The translations under genes and the position numbers were made by a program. The notes under the pieces were generated by a model. It worked only from the letters and a program-made list of their open reading frames with translations. It searched no databases and was not told the origin of the DNA. Of a stretch of DNA of 64,000 bases, positions 7,574 through 15,835 are shown piece after piece. Location: the NCBI RefSeq assembly GCF_001513965.1, contig NZ_KQ948024.1:1-64000 (forward strand), in the 5' to 3' direction. Position 1 is the first letter of the stretch. Each line of letters begins with the position of its first letter. The DNA is from Streptomyces cellostaticus. Lineage in GTDB: Bacteria; Actinomycetota; Actinomycetes; Streptomycetales; Streptomycetaceae.

Positions 7574-9265
7574 TCAGCTCGTACCCAGATGCGTGGGCGC
7601 GAACATCCGCAGCACCGCCGGGAGTACGACCACCGACGGGCCCGGGGAGGCCAGGGCCTTCGTCAGGTCCTCCTCCAAGGTCTCCGGCGTCGTCCGGACG
7701 CCCGGCACGCCGAAGGACTCGGCCAGGGCCACATAGTCCGGACGCGTCAGCTCCGTCGCCGTCGGCTGGCCGAAGGCGTCCGTCATGTACTCGCGGAGGA
7801 TGCCGTAGCCGCCGTCGTCGATGATCAGCCAGGTGACGGGGAGGTCGTACTGGCGGGCCGTCGCCAGTTCGGCGATCGAGTACAGGGCGCCGCCGTCGCC
7901 GGACACCGCCAGGACCGGGCGGGTCGGGTCCGCGGCGGCTGCGCCGAGCGCGGCCGGGAAGCCGTAGCCCAGGCCGCCCGCGCCCTGCGCGGAGTGCATG
8001 GTGTTCGCGCCCCGGGGGTCGAAGGCCGACCACGCCCAGTACGCCAGGATCGTCATGTCCCAGAAGGACGGGGAACCGGCGGGGAGCGCACGGCGGACGG
8101 AGAACAACATCTCCTGTTCCAGGGTGAGTTCCTGGGCGGCTATGCGATCCGCTACCTTCGCGAGAAGCTCTCGCACCCGCTGCGGCGCCGACTCGTCCGT
8201 GCGCTCCTCCACCGTCTCCAGCAGCGCCTGGAGCGCCAGGCGGGCGTCCGCGTGGATGCCCAGCGCCGGGTGGTTGGACTCCAGCTTGCCGAGGTCCGCC
8301 TCGATCTGGATGACCCGGCCGCGGGGCTTGAACGTGTGGTAGTTGGAGGACAGTTCACCCAGGCCCGAGCCGACCACCAGAAGGACGTCCGCGTCCTCCA
8401 GGAAGTCCGTGGTGTGGCGGTCCTCCAGCCAGGACTGGAGGGACAGGGGGTGCGTCCAGGGGAACGCGCCCTTGCCGCCGAAGGTCGTGACGACGGGGGC
8501 GTCGAGCTTCTCGGCCAGCGCCTTCAGCTTCCCCGAAGCGTCCGAGCGTACGACCCCGCCGCCCGCGATGATCGCCGGGCGCGCCGCGTGCGACAGCAAG
8601 TGTGCCGCCACCGCCGTCAGTTCGGGGCGCGGGGCCAGGTCCTCCGGGGTCGCGTCCGGTGCCGTCACCATCGGCAGCACGGTCGGAGAGAGCAGCACGT
8701 CCTGCGGGATCTCCACCCACACCGGGCCGTGCGGAGCCGTCAGTGCCGACTTCCAGGCGGCGGCGATGGCGGAGGGGATCTGGGACTGGGTGCGGACGGT
8801 GTGGACCGACTTGACCACCCCCCTGAACGAGGCTGCCTGGTCGGGGAGTTCGTGCAGGTAGCCGTGGCGGCCGCCGCCCAGGCCCGCCGTCGGGATCTGG
8901 CTGCTGATCGCCAGGACCGGGGCGGAGGCGGCGGCGGCCTCCTGCAGTGCGGCCAGCGAGGTCAGCGCGCCCGGGCCCGTCGAGAGCAGCAGCGGGGCCG
9001 CCTCGCCGGTGATCCTGCCGTACGCGTCGGCCGCGAAGCCCGCGTTGTTCTCCACCCGCAGGCCGATGTAGCGCAGGGAGGAGCGGCGCAGGGCGTCGAA
9101 CATGCCGAGGGCGTGCTGGCCGGGCAGGCCGAAGACGGTCGTCGCGCCGAGCCCGGCCAGGGTTTCCACGACCAGGTCTCCGCCGTTGCGCCCCGGGGGC
9201 GGGTTCAGCGCGGTCGAGATCTGTGCCGCCGTCGGGCGGAGTACCAGGTCGTGGTCGTGAGTCAC
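7574..9265 (-). CDS. Thiamine pyrophosphate-dependent enzyme, acetolactate-synthase-like
   Basis: This 563-residue protein has the three-domain layout of TPP enzymes: the PYR domain with VENNAGF (catalytic Glu) near residue 60, a central domain, and the PP domain with VSGDGGALYSIAEL. The usual second half of the TPP/Mg motif is NN; here it reads IDDGGYG, with two aspartates. The substrate cannot be read from the sequence; acetolactate synthase, benzoylformate decarboxylase and oxalyl-CoA decarboxylase relatives are all possible. GTG 9265 is chosen for the upstream AGGGGA. It follows the ureohydrolase gene by 23 bases on the same strand and is probably cotranscribed with it. Confidence 0.85.
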   Translation of the reverse strand: MTHDHDLVLRPTAAQISTALNPPPGRNGGDLVVETLAGLGATTVFGLPGQHALGMFDALRRSSLRYIGLRVENNAGFAADAYGRITGEAAPLLLSTGPGALTSLAALQEAAAASAPVLAISSQIPTAGLGGGRHGYLHELPDQAASFRGVVKSVHTVRTQSQIPSAIAAAWKSALTAPHGPVWVEIPQDVLLSPTVLPMVTAPDATPEDLAPRPELTAVAAHLLSHAARPAIIAGGGVVRSDASGKLKALAEKLDAPVVTTFGGKGAFPWTHPLSLQSWLEDRHTTDFLEDADVLLVVGSGLGELSSNYHTFKPRGRVIQIEADLGKLESNHPALGIHADARLALQALLETVEERTDESAPQRVRELLAKVADRIAAQELTLEQEMLFSVRRALPAGSPSFWDMTILAYWAWSAFDPRGANTMHSAQGAGGLGYGFPAALGAAAADPTRPVLAVSGDGGALYSIAELATARQYDLPVTWLIIDDGGYGILREYMTDAFGQPTATELTRPDYVALAESFGVPGVRTTPETLEEDLTKALASPGPSVVVLPAVLRMFAPTHLGTS

Positions 9266-9288
9266 TGCTCTCGGTCCCCTAAGGAGAG

Positions 9289-10257
9289 TTAGGCGTTGCG
9301 GGCGGCCGCGATCTGGCGGCTCATGATGGTGGTCAGTTCGTAGGCCGTGTGGGAGGCCGCCACCGAGGTGATCTCCGCGTGGTCGTACGCGGGAGCGACC
9401 TCGACGACGTCCGCCGAGACCAGGTTGCACGATGCCAGCCCGCGCAGGATCTCCAGCAGCTCGCGGGAGGTCATGCCGCCCGCCTCCGGCGTGCCGGTGC
9501 CGGGCGCGTGGGCCGGGTCGAGGCAGTCGATGTCGATGGAGATGTACAGCGGGCGGTCGCCGATGCGCTGGCGCAGCTGGTCGGCGACCTCGTCGGCGCC
9601 GCGGCGGTAGATGTCCGCGGAGGTGACGATGCCGAAGCCCATCTTCTCGTCGTCGGTCAGGTCCTGCTTGCCGTACAGCGGGCCGCGGGTGCCGACGTGG
9701 GAGAGCGCCTCGGTGTCGAGGATGCCCTCCTCCACCGCGCGGCGGAACGGGGTGCCGTGCGTGTACTCGGCGCCGAAGTAGGTGTCCCAGGTGTCGAGGT
9801 GCGCGTCGAAGTGGAGCAGCGCCACCGGGCCGTGCTTCTTCGCCATCGAGCGCAGCAGCGGGAGGGCGATGGTGTGGTCGCCGCCCAGCGTCATCAGACG
9901 GGCGCCGGTGCCGAGGAGGTCGTCGGCCGCCGCCTCGATGGTCTCCACGGCCTCGTTGATGTTGAACGGGTTCACGGCGATGTCGCCGCCGTCCGCGACC
10001 TGGGCGAGGGCGAAGGGAGACGCGTCCTGCGCCGGGTTGTACGGGCGCAGCAGCCGGGACGCCTCGCGGATGGCGTTGCCGCCGAAGCGGGCGCCCGGCC
10101 GGTACGAGACGCCGGAGTCGAACGGCACGCCCACGACGGCGACGTCGGCGGTGCCGACCTCGTCCAGGCGGGGCAACCGGGCGAAGGTCGCGGGTCCGGC
10201 GTACCGCGGGATGCGGGAGGAGTCGACGGGGCCGCGGGGCGTCTCGTTGCTGCTCAT
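9289..10257 (-). CDS. speB: Agmatinase / guanidinobutyrase-family ureohydrolase
   Basis: This 322-residue enzyme carries all the manganese-binding signatures of the arginase fold: GGDHTIALP, DAHLDTWD and the SIDIDCLDPAHAPG region. It hydrolyses a guanidino compound to urea and an amine. Agmatine or 4-guanidinobutyrate are the likely substrates, and sequence alone does not decide between them. It starts at ATG 10257 with a GAAGG ribosome site. Its neighbours are a sodium:solute symporter upstream and a TPP enzyme downstream on the same strand, with a divergent PucR regulator, which suggests an inducible nitrogen-compound uptake and breakdown unit. Confidence 0.9.
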   Translation of the reverse strand: MSSNETPRGPVDSSRIPRYAGPATFARLPRLDEVGTADVAVVGVPFDSGVSYRPGARFGGNAIREASRLLRPYNPAQDASPFALAQVADGGDIAVNPFNINEAVETIEAAADDLLGTGARLMTLGGDHTIALPLLRSMAKKHGPVALLHFDAHLDTWDTYFGAEYTHGTPFRRAVEEGILDTEALSHVGTRGPLYGKQDLTDDEKMGFGIVTSADIYRRGADEVADQLRQRIGDRPLYISIDIDCLDPAHAPGTGTPEAGGMTSRELLEILRGLASCNLVSADVVEVAPAYDHAEITSVAASHTAYELTTIMSRQIAAARNA

Positions 10258-10313
10258 GATGAAATGCCTTCTTTCTTGCGCTTCATCGCGCATGTACTGC
10301 TTTCCATACGACT

Positions 10314-11774
10314 CTACTGGTGAGCCGGGACAGGTTCGGACACGAGTTCGGGGGAGCGTCCCGCGAGGCGCTCGCGCCAGGCGGTCAGGACGGCCTCGTC
10401 GGTGGGCCTGGTCGCCAGGGAGACGGCCACGTAGGCGGCGAGGGAGGCGAGCAGGCCGTAGTAGACGGGCTCGTTGGCGAGGATGCCGTAGCCCGCCATC
10501 AGGCCGATCACGGCGAGACCGCCGACGATCACGGAGGCGAGGGCGCCCTGCACGGTGCCGCGCTTCCACAGCAGCCCGCCGAGGATGGGCACGAGCAGGC
10601 CGCCGACGAGGAGGTTGTACGCCACCGTCAGCGCCTCCACGACGTTGTTCAGCGCGATCGCCGTGCCGATCACCGCGACACCCATGATCAGGATGAAGGC
10701 ACGGTTGCCCCTGACCTCGTCGTGCTCCTCGCCGCCTCGGCGCGCCGCGCCCCGCAGCCGGGACCAGATGTCGTTGTTGGCGACCGTGGCGCAGGCGATC
10801 AGCGCGCCGGAGGAGGTGGACATCACGGCGGCCAGGGCGGCGGCCAGCACCAGGCCGCGCACGCCGACGGGGAGTTCGTCCTTGACGATGGTGGCGAAGG
10901 CGTCGTCCGGGCTGCCGAGCTTGGGGTAGAGGACCTTGGCCGCGGTGCCGATGACGGCGCCGGCGAGGGCGTAGGCCAGGCAGTAGGTTCCGGCCACCGT
11001 GCCGCCCCACTTCGCGGTCCGGTCGCTGCGGGCGGTGAACACACGCTGCCAGATGTCCTGGCCGATGAGCATGCCGAAGGTGTAGATCAGCACGTACGTG
11101 AAGATCGTCTCGCCGCCGATGCCCAGCGGGTCGAAGTACGAGGTCGGCAGCTTGGCCTTCATCTCGGAGAAGCCGCCCGCCTTGACGACCGCGATGGGCA
11201 GCAGGAGCAGGAGCACGCCGATCGTCTTGACCACGAACTGCACCATGTCGGTGAGCGTGATGGACCACATGCCGCCGAGGGTCGAGTACGCGACGACGAT
11301 CGAGCCGCCGAGGATGATCGCGACGGTGCGGTTCATGTCGAAGAGGACGTCGAAGATGGTGGCGTAGGCGATGGTGGACGTCACCGCGAGCATGAGGGTG
11401 TACGCCCACATGACCACGCCCGAGATCACGCCCGCCCGGCCGCCGTAGCGCAGGTCCAGCATCTCGGAGACCGTGTAGACCTTCAGGCGGGCGATGCGGG
11501 CCGAGAAGAAGACGCTCAGGGCGAGCAGGCCGAGGCCGATGGTGAAGACCATCCAGGCGCCGGAGAGCCCGTACTGGTAGCCGAGTCCGACGCCGCCGAT
11601 GGTGGACGCGCCGCCGAGGACGATCGCGGCCATCGTGCCGGAGTACATGGCGGGCCCGAGGCGGCGGCCGGCCACCAGGAACTCGCTCTTCGACCTGGCG
11701 CGGCGCATGCCCCACCAGCCCATGGCCAGCATGCCGGCCAGATAGACGACGATCACTGTGTAGTCGACGGCCAT
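10314..11774 (-). CDS. Sodium:solute symporter (SSS family)
   Basis: This 486-residue integral membrane protein has about 13 hydrophobic segments and the SSS pattern, including GGASTIGGVGLGYQYG in the early helices. The family imports small solutes such as proline, pantothenate, urea or sugars with sodium. The adjacent ureohydrolase suggests a guanidino compound or amine as substrate, which is inference. ATG 11774 has GGAGG 8 bases upstream; the open frame runs to a GTG at 11795 without a site. It is divergent from the PucR-type gene, and the 205-bp region between them should hold both promoters. Confidence 0.9.
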   Translation of the reverse strand: MAVDYTVIVVYLAGMLAMGWWGMRRARSKSEFLVAGRRLGPAMYSGTMAAIVLGGASTIGGVGLGYQYGLSGAWMVFTIGLGLLALSVFFSARIARLKVYTVSEMLDLRYGGRAGVISGVVMWAYTLMLAVTSTIAYATIFDVLFDMNRTVAIILGGSIVVAYSTLGGMWSITLTDMVQFVVKTIGVLLLLLPIAVVKAGGFSEMKAKLPTSYFDPLGIGGETIFTYVLIYTFGMLIGQDIWQRVFTARSDRTAKWGGTVAGTYCLAYALAGAVIGTAAKVLYPKLGSPDDAFATIVKDELPVGVRGLVLAAALAAVMSTSSGALIACATVANNDIWSRLRGAARRGGEEHDEVRGNRAFILIMGVAVIGTAIALNNVVEALTVAYNLLVGGLLVPILGGLLWKRGTVQGALASVIVGGLAVIGLMAGYGILANEPVYYGLLASLAAYVAVSLATRPTDEAVLTAWRERLAGRSPELVSEPVPAHQ

Positions 11775-11897
11775 GCGGGGCCCTCCTTCGCGCACTGTCG
11801 GTGGCGTGTCGTGCAGAGACGTGGGGTTTCCTGAGAAGAGGAGCGACGGCAGCGGATCGCGGGGACATCCGCCCGTACCCGCGGCTGCCGTGCTGAC

Positions 11898-11903
11898 TTG
11901 ACA
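11898..11903 (+). promoter_or_regulatory. Candidate -35 element of the PucR gene
   Basis: TTGACA is a perfect -35 hexamer in the divergent intergenic region. No equally good -10 is seen 16-19 bases downstream, so the assignment is weak. Confidence 0.25.
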
Positions 11904-11979
11904 CTAGGTGGCCGGAAAGCGACTGCGAAGTGTACGTTTCATCCATTCGAAGCGGTACGGGGTGGAAGGAACGCACACC

Positions 11980-14118
11980 ATGCCGGAGACGGTCGCCCCA
12001 GCAGTCCCACCGACCCCACCGATCCCGCTGTCGGCCCTGCTGGCCCGCGAGGACCTGGCCCTGCGGCAGATCGCGGGCCCCTCGGACCCGGACATCGTGA
12101 TCCACTGGGCGCACACCTCGGAGATGGCCGACCCGTACCCGTACCTGCTCGGCGGCGAGCTGCTGCTGACCGCCGGGGTGCACGTCCCGGAGGCGGCGGG
12201 CTCGGGGACGTACTTCGACGACTACGTCTCGCGGATCGTGGCGGCGGGCGGCGCGGCCCTCGGCTTCGGCCTGGCTCCCGTGCATGACACGGTCCCGCGC
12301 GCCCTGGTCGCCGCGTGCGACGCGTACGGCCTTCCGCTCCTGGAGGTCCCGCCCCGGACGACCTTCTCCGGGGTGGCCCGCGCGGTCTGGCAGCTGATGG
12401 CGCAGGCCCGCCTGGCCGAGCTGCGCCGCGTCACGGAGGCCCAGCAGAGCCTCGCAGCGGCGGCCTCCCGCCCGGACCCGGTCCCCTCGGTCCTGCGCCA
12501 GCTGGCCCAGCGCCTGAACGGACACGCGGCCCTCTACGGCCCCGACGGCACCGAGATCGCGACAGGGGGCCGGGGGCCGGCGCCGGGGGTCCGGGAGGCA
12601 CTGGCGGGGCTGGCGGAGGTGGTACGCCCGACGGGCCGGACGATGACGGCCGCCGACCGCACACCGAAGTCCGGCCCCCGGGCCGACCGGAGCGGCGCCG
12701 GGGGTCCGGTCCACCCTCGGGCCGACCGGAGTGACGCCGACGGCCCCGCGAACAGCGGCACGAGCACCGGCGACGGTCCGGTCCGCCCCCGGGCCGACCG
12801 GAGTGACGCCGGGGATCCCGCGGACAGCGGCACGGGCACCGGCAGCGGTCCGGTCCACCCCCGGGCCAACCGGAGCGACGCCGACGGTCCCGCGGACAGC
12901 GGCACGGGCACCGGCAGCGGTCCGGTCCACCCCCGGGCCGACCGGAGCGACGCCGGGGGTCCGGTCCACCCTCGGGCCGACCGGAGCGACGCCGACGGTC
13001 CCGCGGACAGCGGCACGGGCACCGGCAGCGGTCCGGTCCACCCCCGGGCCGACCGGAGCGACGCCGGCGGTCCCGCGGACAGCGGCACGGGTGCCTCGGC
13101 GAGCCGCGGCACGGGCAGCCCGGCAGGTGCCCCCGCGGGTGGCGTGACGCACGCCGGCGCGGGAGCAGGCTCCGGCTCGTCGGCGGACCAGCCCCGAGCC
13201 GACCGCGCCGCTCCTTCTCCCTCCCTCACCGGCAAAACCACCCTCGCAGGAGCCGGACGACCAACCTCCCCAGCCGCCGGAGCACGGCCCACCACCGCCA
13301 CCCGCCCCATCCCCTCCTCCGCCGCCGACACCCTCGGTGACACGCACCTCGCCGCCTACGCCCTCGGTGCCGGGGAAGGGTTCGTTCTCGCGGTGGCCAC
13401 GCCTCAGCGGGAGCCCGGGGGGCACACCATCGCCTCCGTTGCCGCCGTGCTGCTGTCGTTGCTCACCGGCGAGCACCAGAGCGGGAGCGGAGCGGCACGC
13501 TCCTCCGCGCTCGTACGGCTGTTGCTCGGCTCGGCGCCGGACGAGGTGGCACCGCTGCTGGGGGCCGGGCAGTGGGTCGTCGTGCACGCCCGGCCGGAGG
13601 CCCAGGTGCCGGACGCCGTGGCCGCCTCCGCGCTGGGGGCCGCGCTGGGGTCGCCGCTGGTCGACCTCGCCCGGGACGTCGTACGGGTGCTGGTGCCCGC
13701 CGGGCGGGAGCCGGACCCGCAGCCGGGCTGGACCCTCGGGGTCAGCGCGGCCGCCGGCCCGCGGGAGTGGCCCGCCGCCGACACCCAGGCGGCCCGCGCC
13801 CTGGCCCGCGCCCGCGCCACCCGCACCGCTCTGGTCCGGCACGGGGCGCGGCCGGGCCTTGAGGACCTGGTGCCCCCGGCGGACGCCCAGGCGCACGCCC
13901 GCGCGCTGCTCGCACCGCTCGCGGACCGGGCCGCGCTCGCCGACACCCTGCGGACCTGGCTGTCCCTGCACGGCAGTTGGGACCGTACGGCGGTGGCGCT
14001 GGAGGTGCACCGCAACACCGTGCGGCAGCGAATCGCCCGCTGCGCCGCGCTGTTGGACGCCGACCTGGACGATCCGGACGTACGGATGGAGCTGTGGTTC
14101 GCGCTGCGGCAGCGCTGA
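11980..14118 (+). CDS. PucR-family transcriptional regulator with internal tandem repeat
   Basis: This 712-residue protein has an N-terminal PucR ligand-sensing domain (about 10-150), a GGDEF-like middle and a C-terminal PucR helix-turn-helix (HRNTVRQRIARC near the end). PucR proteins usually respond to purine-derived or amino compounds and control the adjacent catabolic genes, here the divergent symporter, ureohydrolase and TPP enzyme. The striking feature is an insert of about 150 residues (roughly 230-375) made of near-identical 24-residue units rich in Gly, Pro, Ser, Asp and Arg. A second low-complexity Ala/Pro/Thr stretch follows. Usual PucR proteins are 400-550 residues. The start is ATG 11980, with GGAAGGA 9 bases upstream. 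Confidence 0.88.
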   Translation: MPETVAPAVPPTPPIPLSALLAREDLALRQIAGPSDPDIVIHWAHTSEMADPYPYLLGGELLLTAGVHVPEAAGSGTYFDDYVSRIVAAGGAALGFGLAPVHDTVPRALVAACDAYGLPLLEVPPRTTFSGVARAVWQLMAQARLAELRRVTEAQQSLAAAASRPDPVPSVLRQLAQRLNGHAALYGPDGTEIATGGRGPAPGVREALAGLAEVVRPTGRTMTAADRTPKSGPRADRSGAGGPVHPRADRSDADGPANSGTSTGDGPVRPRADRSDAGDPADSGTGTGSGPVHPRANRSDADGPADSGTGTGSGPVHPRADRSDAGGPVHPRADRSDADGPADSGTGTGSGPVHPRADRSDAGGPADSGTGASASRGTGSPAGAPAGGVTHAGAGAGSGSSADQPRADRAAPSPSLTGKTTLAGAGRPTSPAAGARPTTATRPIPSSAADTLGDTHLAAYALGAGEGFVLAVATPQREPGGHTIASVAAVLLSLLTGEHQSGSGAARSSALVRLLLGSAPDEVAPLLGAGQWVVVHARPEAQVPDAVAASALGAALGSPLVDLARDVVRVLVPAGREPDPQPGWTLGVSAAAGPREWPAADTQAARALARARATRTALVRHGARPGLEDLVPPADAQAHARALLAPLADRAALADTLRTWLSLHGSWDRTAVALEVHRNTVRQRIARCAALLDADLDDPDVRMELWFALRQR
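12703..13095 (+). repeat. 72-bp tandem repeat inside the PucR gene
   Basis: Units begin with GGTCCGGTCC at 12703, 12775, 12847, 12919, 12958 and 13030. The spacings are 72, 72, 72, 39 and 72, so one unit is truncated by 33 bp (11 codons). All spacings are multiples of three and keep the frame. Each full unit encodes 24 residues of the type GPVHPRADRSDADGPADSGT plus GTGS. Confidence 0.9.
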
Positions 14119-14171
14119 GTGACCCGTGTCCCAGGGGGCGATATGCCGACGCCGCGCACCGCCGGCTGCCT

Positions 14172-14177
14172 CACAAT
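14172..14177 (+). promoter_or_regulatory. Candidate -10 for a leaderless transcript
   Basis: CACAAT lies 7 bases before ATG 14185. This places transcription start at or near the A of the start codon, the usual geometry of leaderless Streptomyces genes. Confidence 0.3.
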
Positions 14178-14184
14178 GGAAGGC

Positions 14185-14973
14185 ATGCCGATATCCGGGA
14201 CACCCAGCCGCGCCCAGCTAGTCGACCACCTGGTGAGGACCCGTATCGCGGGGGACGTCGCCACGCCCCGTGAGAACAACCTCTCCCACTACCGCAAGCT
14301 GGCCAACGGCGACCGCAACTACTGGTTCGGTCTGGAGCTGGGCGACCGCTGGTCGGACGAGCAGGACGTGCTCGCGGTCATGGCCGAGCGGGTGGGCGTC
14401 AACGACGATCCCGAGTACCGGTACGGGCAGGACACCATCGACCCCGAACTGACGGTGGACGCGCTGGAGCGCCTCGCGCGCCGGCTGCGCAAGGCGGCCG
14501 ACGGCGGGCAGCGGGTGCTGTTCGCGACCGGCCACCCGGGCGGTCTGCTGGACGTGCACCGGGCCACCGCCGCGGCGCTGCGCGCCGCCGGCTGCGAGAT
14601 CGTCGTCATCCCGGACGGACTGCAGACGGACGAGGGGTACGTGATGCAGTTCGCGGACGTGGCCGTCCTGGAGCACGGGGCGACGCTGTGGCACACCCAC
14701 TCCGGCGAGCCGATGCGGGCGATTCTGACGGGACTTGAGCGCGAGGGGCGTCCGCTGCCGGACCTGGTGGTCGCCGACCACGGCTGGGCCGGGTACGCCG
14801 CACAGCACGGCCTCGACTCCGTCGGATACGCCGACTGCAACGATCCGGCGCTGTTCCTCGCCGAGTCCGAGGGCACCCTCCAGGTGGCGGTGCCGCTCGA
14901 CGACCACGTGCTCAGCCCCCGCTACTACGACCCGATGACGGCGTATCTGCTGGCGGACGTGGGTCTGGCCTAG
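14185..14973 (+). CDS. Phosphatase-like conserved protein
   Basis: This 262-residue cytosolic protein belongs to a conserved actinobacterial family often annotated as phosphatase; I recall the annotation but see no canonical phosphatase motif. Notable conserved-looking segments are GHPGGLLDVHRA (about 110-120), a later VVADHGWAG and DCNDPALFLAE. The last two recall proteins that handle a phosphorylated or nucleotide substrate. It follows the PucR gene closely on the same strand but seems to have its own promoter. ATG 14185 is chosen for the -10-like CACAAT; starts at 14119, 14143 and 14176 are possible. A large palindrome follows. Confidence 0.7.
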   Translation: MPISGTPSRAQLVDHLVRTRIAGDVATPRENNLSHYRKLANGDRNYWFGLELGDRWSDEQDVLAVMAERVGVNDDPEYRYGQDTIDPELTVDALERLARRLRKAADGGQRVLFATGHPGGLLDVHRATAAALRAAGCEIVVIPDGLQTDEGYVMQFADVAVLEHGATLWHTHSGEPMRAILTGLEREGRPLPDLVVADHGWAGYAAQHGLDSVGYADCNDPALFLAESEGTLQVAVPLDDHVLSPRYYDPMTAYLLADVGLA

Positions 14974-14989
14974 GGCCTGTCGCGACGAC

Positions 14990-15033
14990 GAGCGTGTTGT
15001 TCGGCCCCGCCGGCGGGGCCGAACAACACGCTC
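14990..15033. terminator. Perfect 44-bp palindrome, bidirectional terminator
   Basis: The 22-base arms 14990-15011 and 15012-15033 are exact reverse complements with no spacer. It lies between two convergent genes (stops at 14973 and 15048), as expected for a shared terminator. Confidence 0.8.
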
Positions 15034-15047
15034 AGGTTGTGGTCGGG

Positions 15048-15398
15048 TCAGTAACCTCCGTGGTCTCCGCCGCCGTGGCCGCCGTTGTCGCCGTGATCGC
15101 CGTTGCCGCCGTAGCCACCATGGTCGCCGTTGCCGCCGTAGCCACCATGGTCGCCGTTGTCGCCGTAGCCACCGTGGTCACCGTTGTCGTCGTGGTGACG
15201 GCCGTAGCCGGAGTCGTCGTCGTTCCACCAGCTGTGGTGGCCGTGGTCGTCGTCTCCGCAGTCCCTGCTGTAGGAGCCGTGGTCGTCGTGGGACGAGCTC
15301 GCCGAGGCGGTGCCCGCCGCGCCGATCGCGGCTCCGCCGGCCAGCAGCAGACCTGCTGCGGACATCGCGACAAGACGCCTCGTGCGCTGTGATCGCAT
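15048..15398 (-). CDS. Secreted His/Asp/Gly/Tyr-rich repeat protein
   Basis: This 116-residue protein has a signal peptide (RTRR, then AAGLLLAGGAAIGAA, with cleavage near ASA at about residue 34). The mature part is nearly all His, Asp, Gly, Asn, Tyr and Ser. The C-terminal half consists of repeats of the type GDHGGYGGN, first as GDHGGYGDN, then perfect. The composition suggests metal binding or an unstructured surface polymer, but no family is recognised. ATG 15398 has GGAAGG about 9 bases upstream. The next 437 bases leftward of the start (15399-15835) hold no gene I can support. Confidence 0.75.
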   Translation of the reverse strand: MRSQRTRRLVAMSAAGLLLAGGAAIGAAGTASASSSHDDHGSYSRDCGDDDHGHHSWWNDDDSGYGRHHDDNGDHGGYGDNGDHGGYGGNGDHGGYGGNGDHGDNGGHGGGDHGGY

Positions 15399-15835
15399 GG
15401 GATATACCTTCCATCTCCATCATCTCTCGCAGCTCCTGGGGAGAGCGCGAGGTGGATGGCCGTCGCCGCGGCCAAGGGGCCAAGGGGGGACAATGCGGCG
15501 CGGTCTTCAGGTGTCACCGCAGTGGATTGAACGGCACGACGTGTGCCACCGGTGCCGACACCTGCAGCCCACCCGTACGCGGTTGCGACTTCGGGTGCTG
15601 CGGCTGAGGTCCGAGGGGTACGGAGCCTCGTCGGCCGGGCATGCCGTGCGCTGCGGCTTTCACTCAAAGAGCCTAGTACCCCATGCGTCACTCGTCATTT
15701 CGAGCAACGATCCGCCGCACGGGCCCCGGAGCGGGGTCCGGACGCACCCGGCGCGGGGCCCGGAAGGCGGCCCGCTGCCGGGTGGTCAACTCCTGTACGG
15801 CGGTGATGTGTTCGCGTTCAACAGCTCTGCGCGGA

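Noticed and set aside
12703..13095. CRISPR array
   Set aside because: The units are direct, contiguous, in frame with a protein and have no unique spacers.
12534..13343. Leftward 269-residue frame in the PucR repeat
   Set aside because: Repeat DNA read in another frame; the forward frame continues into the PucR domains on both sides.
9289..14010. A 1573-residue leftward open frame
   Set aside because: It only extends the ureohydrolase frame upstream through the antisense of the symporter and PucR genes. The upstream part is a Gly/Arg-rich shadow, and GAAGG with ATG 10257 marks the true start.
15399..15835. Coding gene in the 437-base gap
   Set aside because: Several frames are open on both strands, but none has a ribosome site, domain or convincing start.
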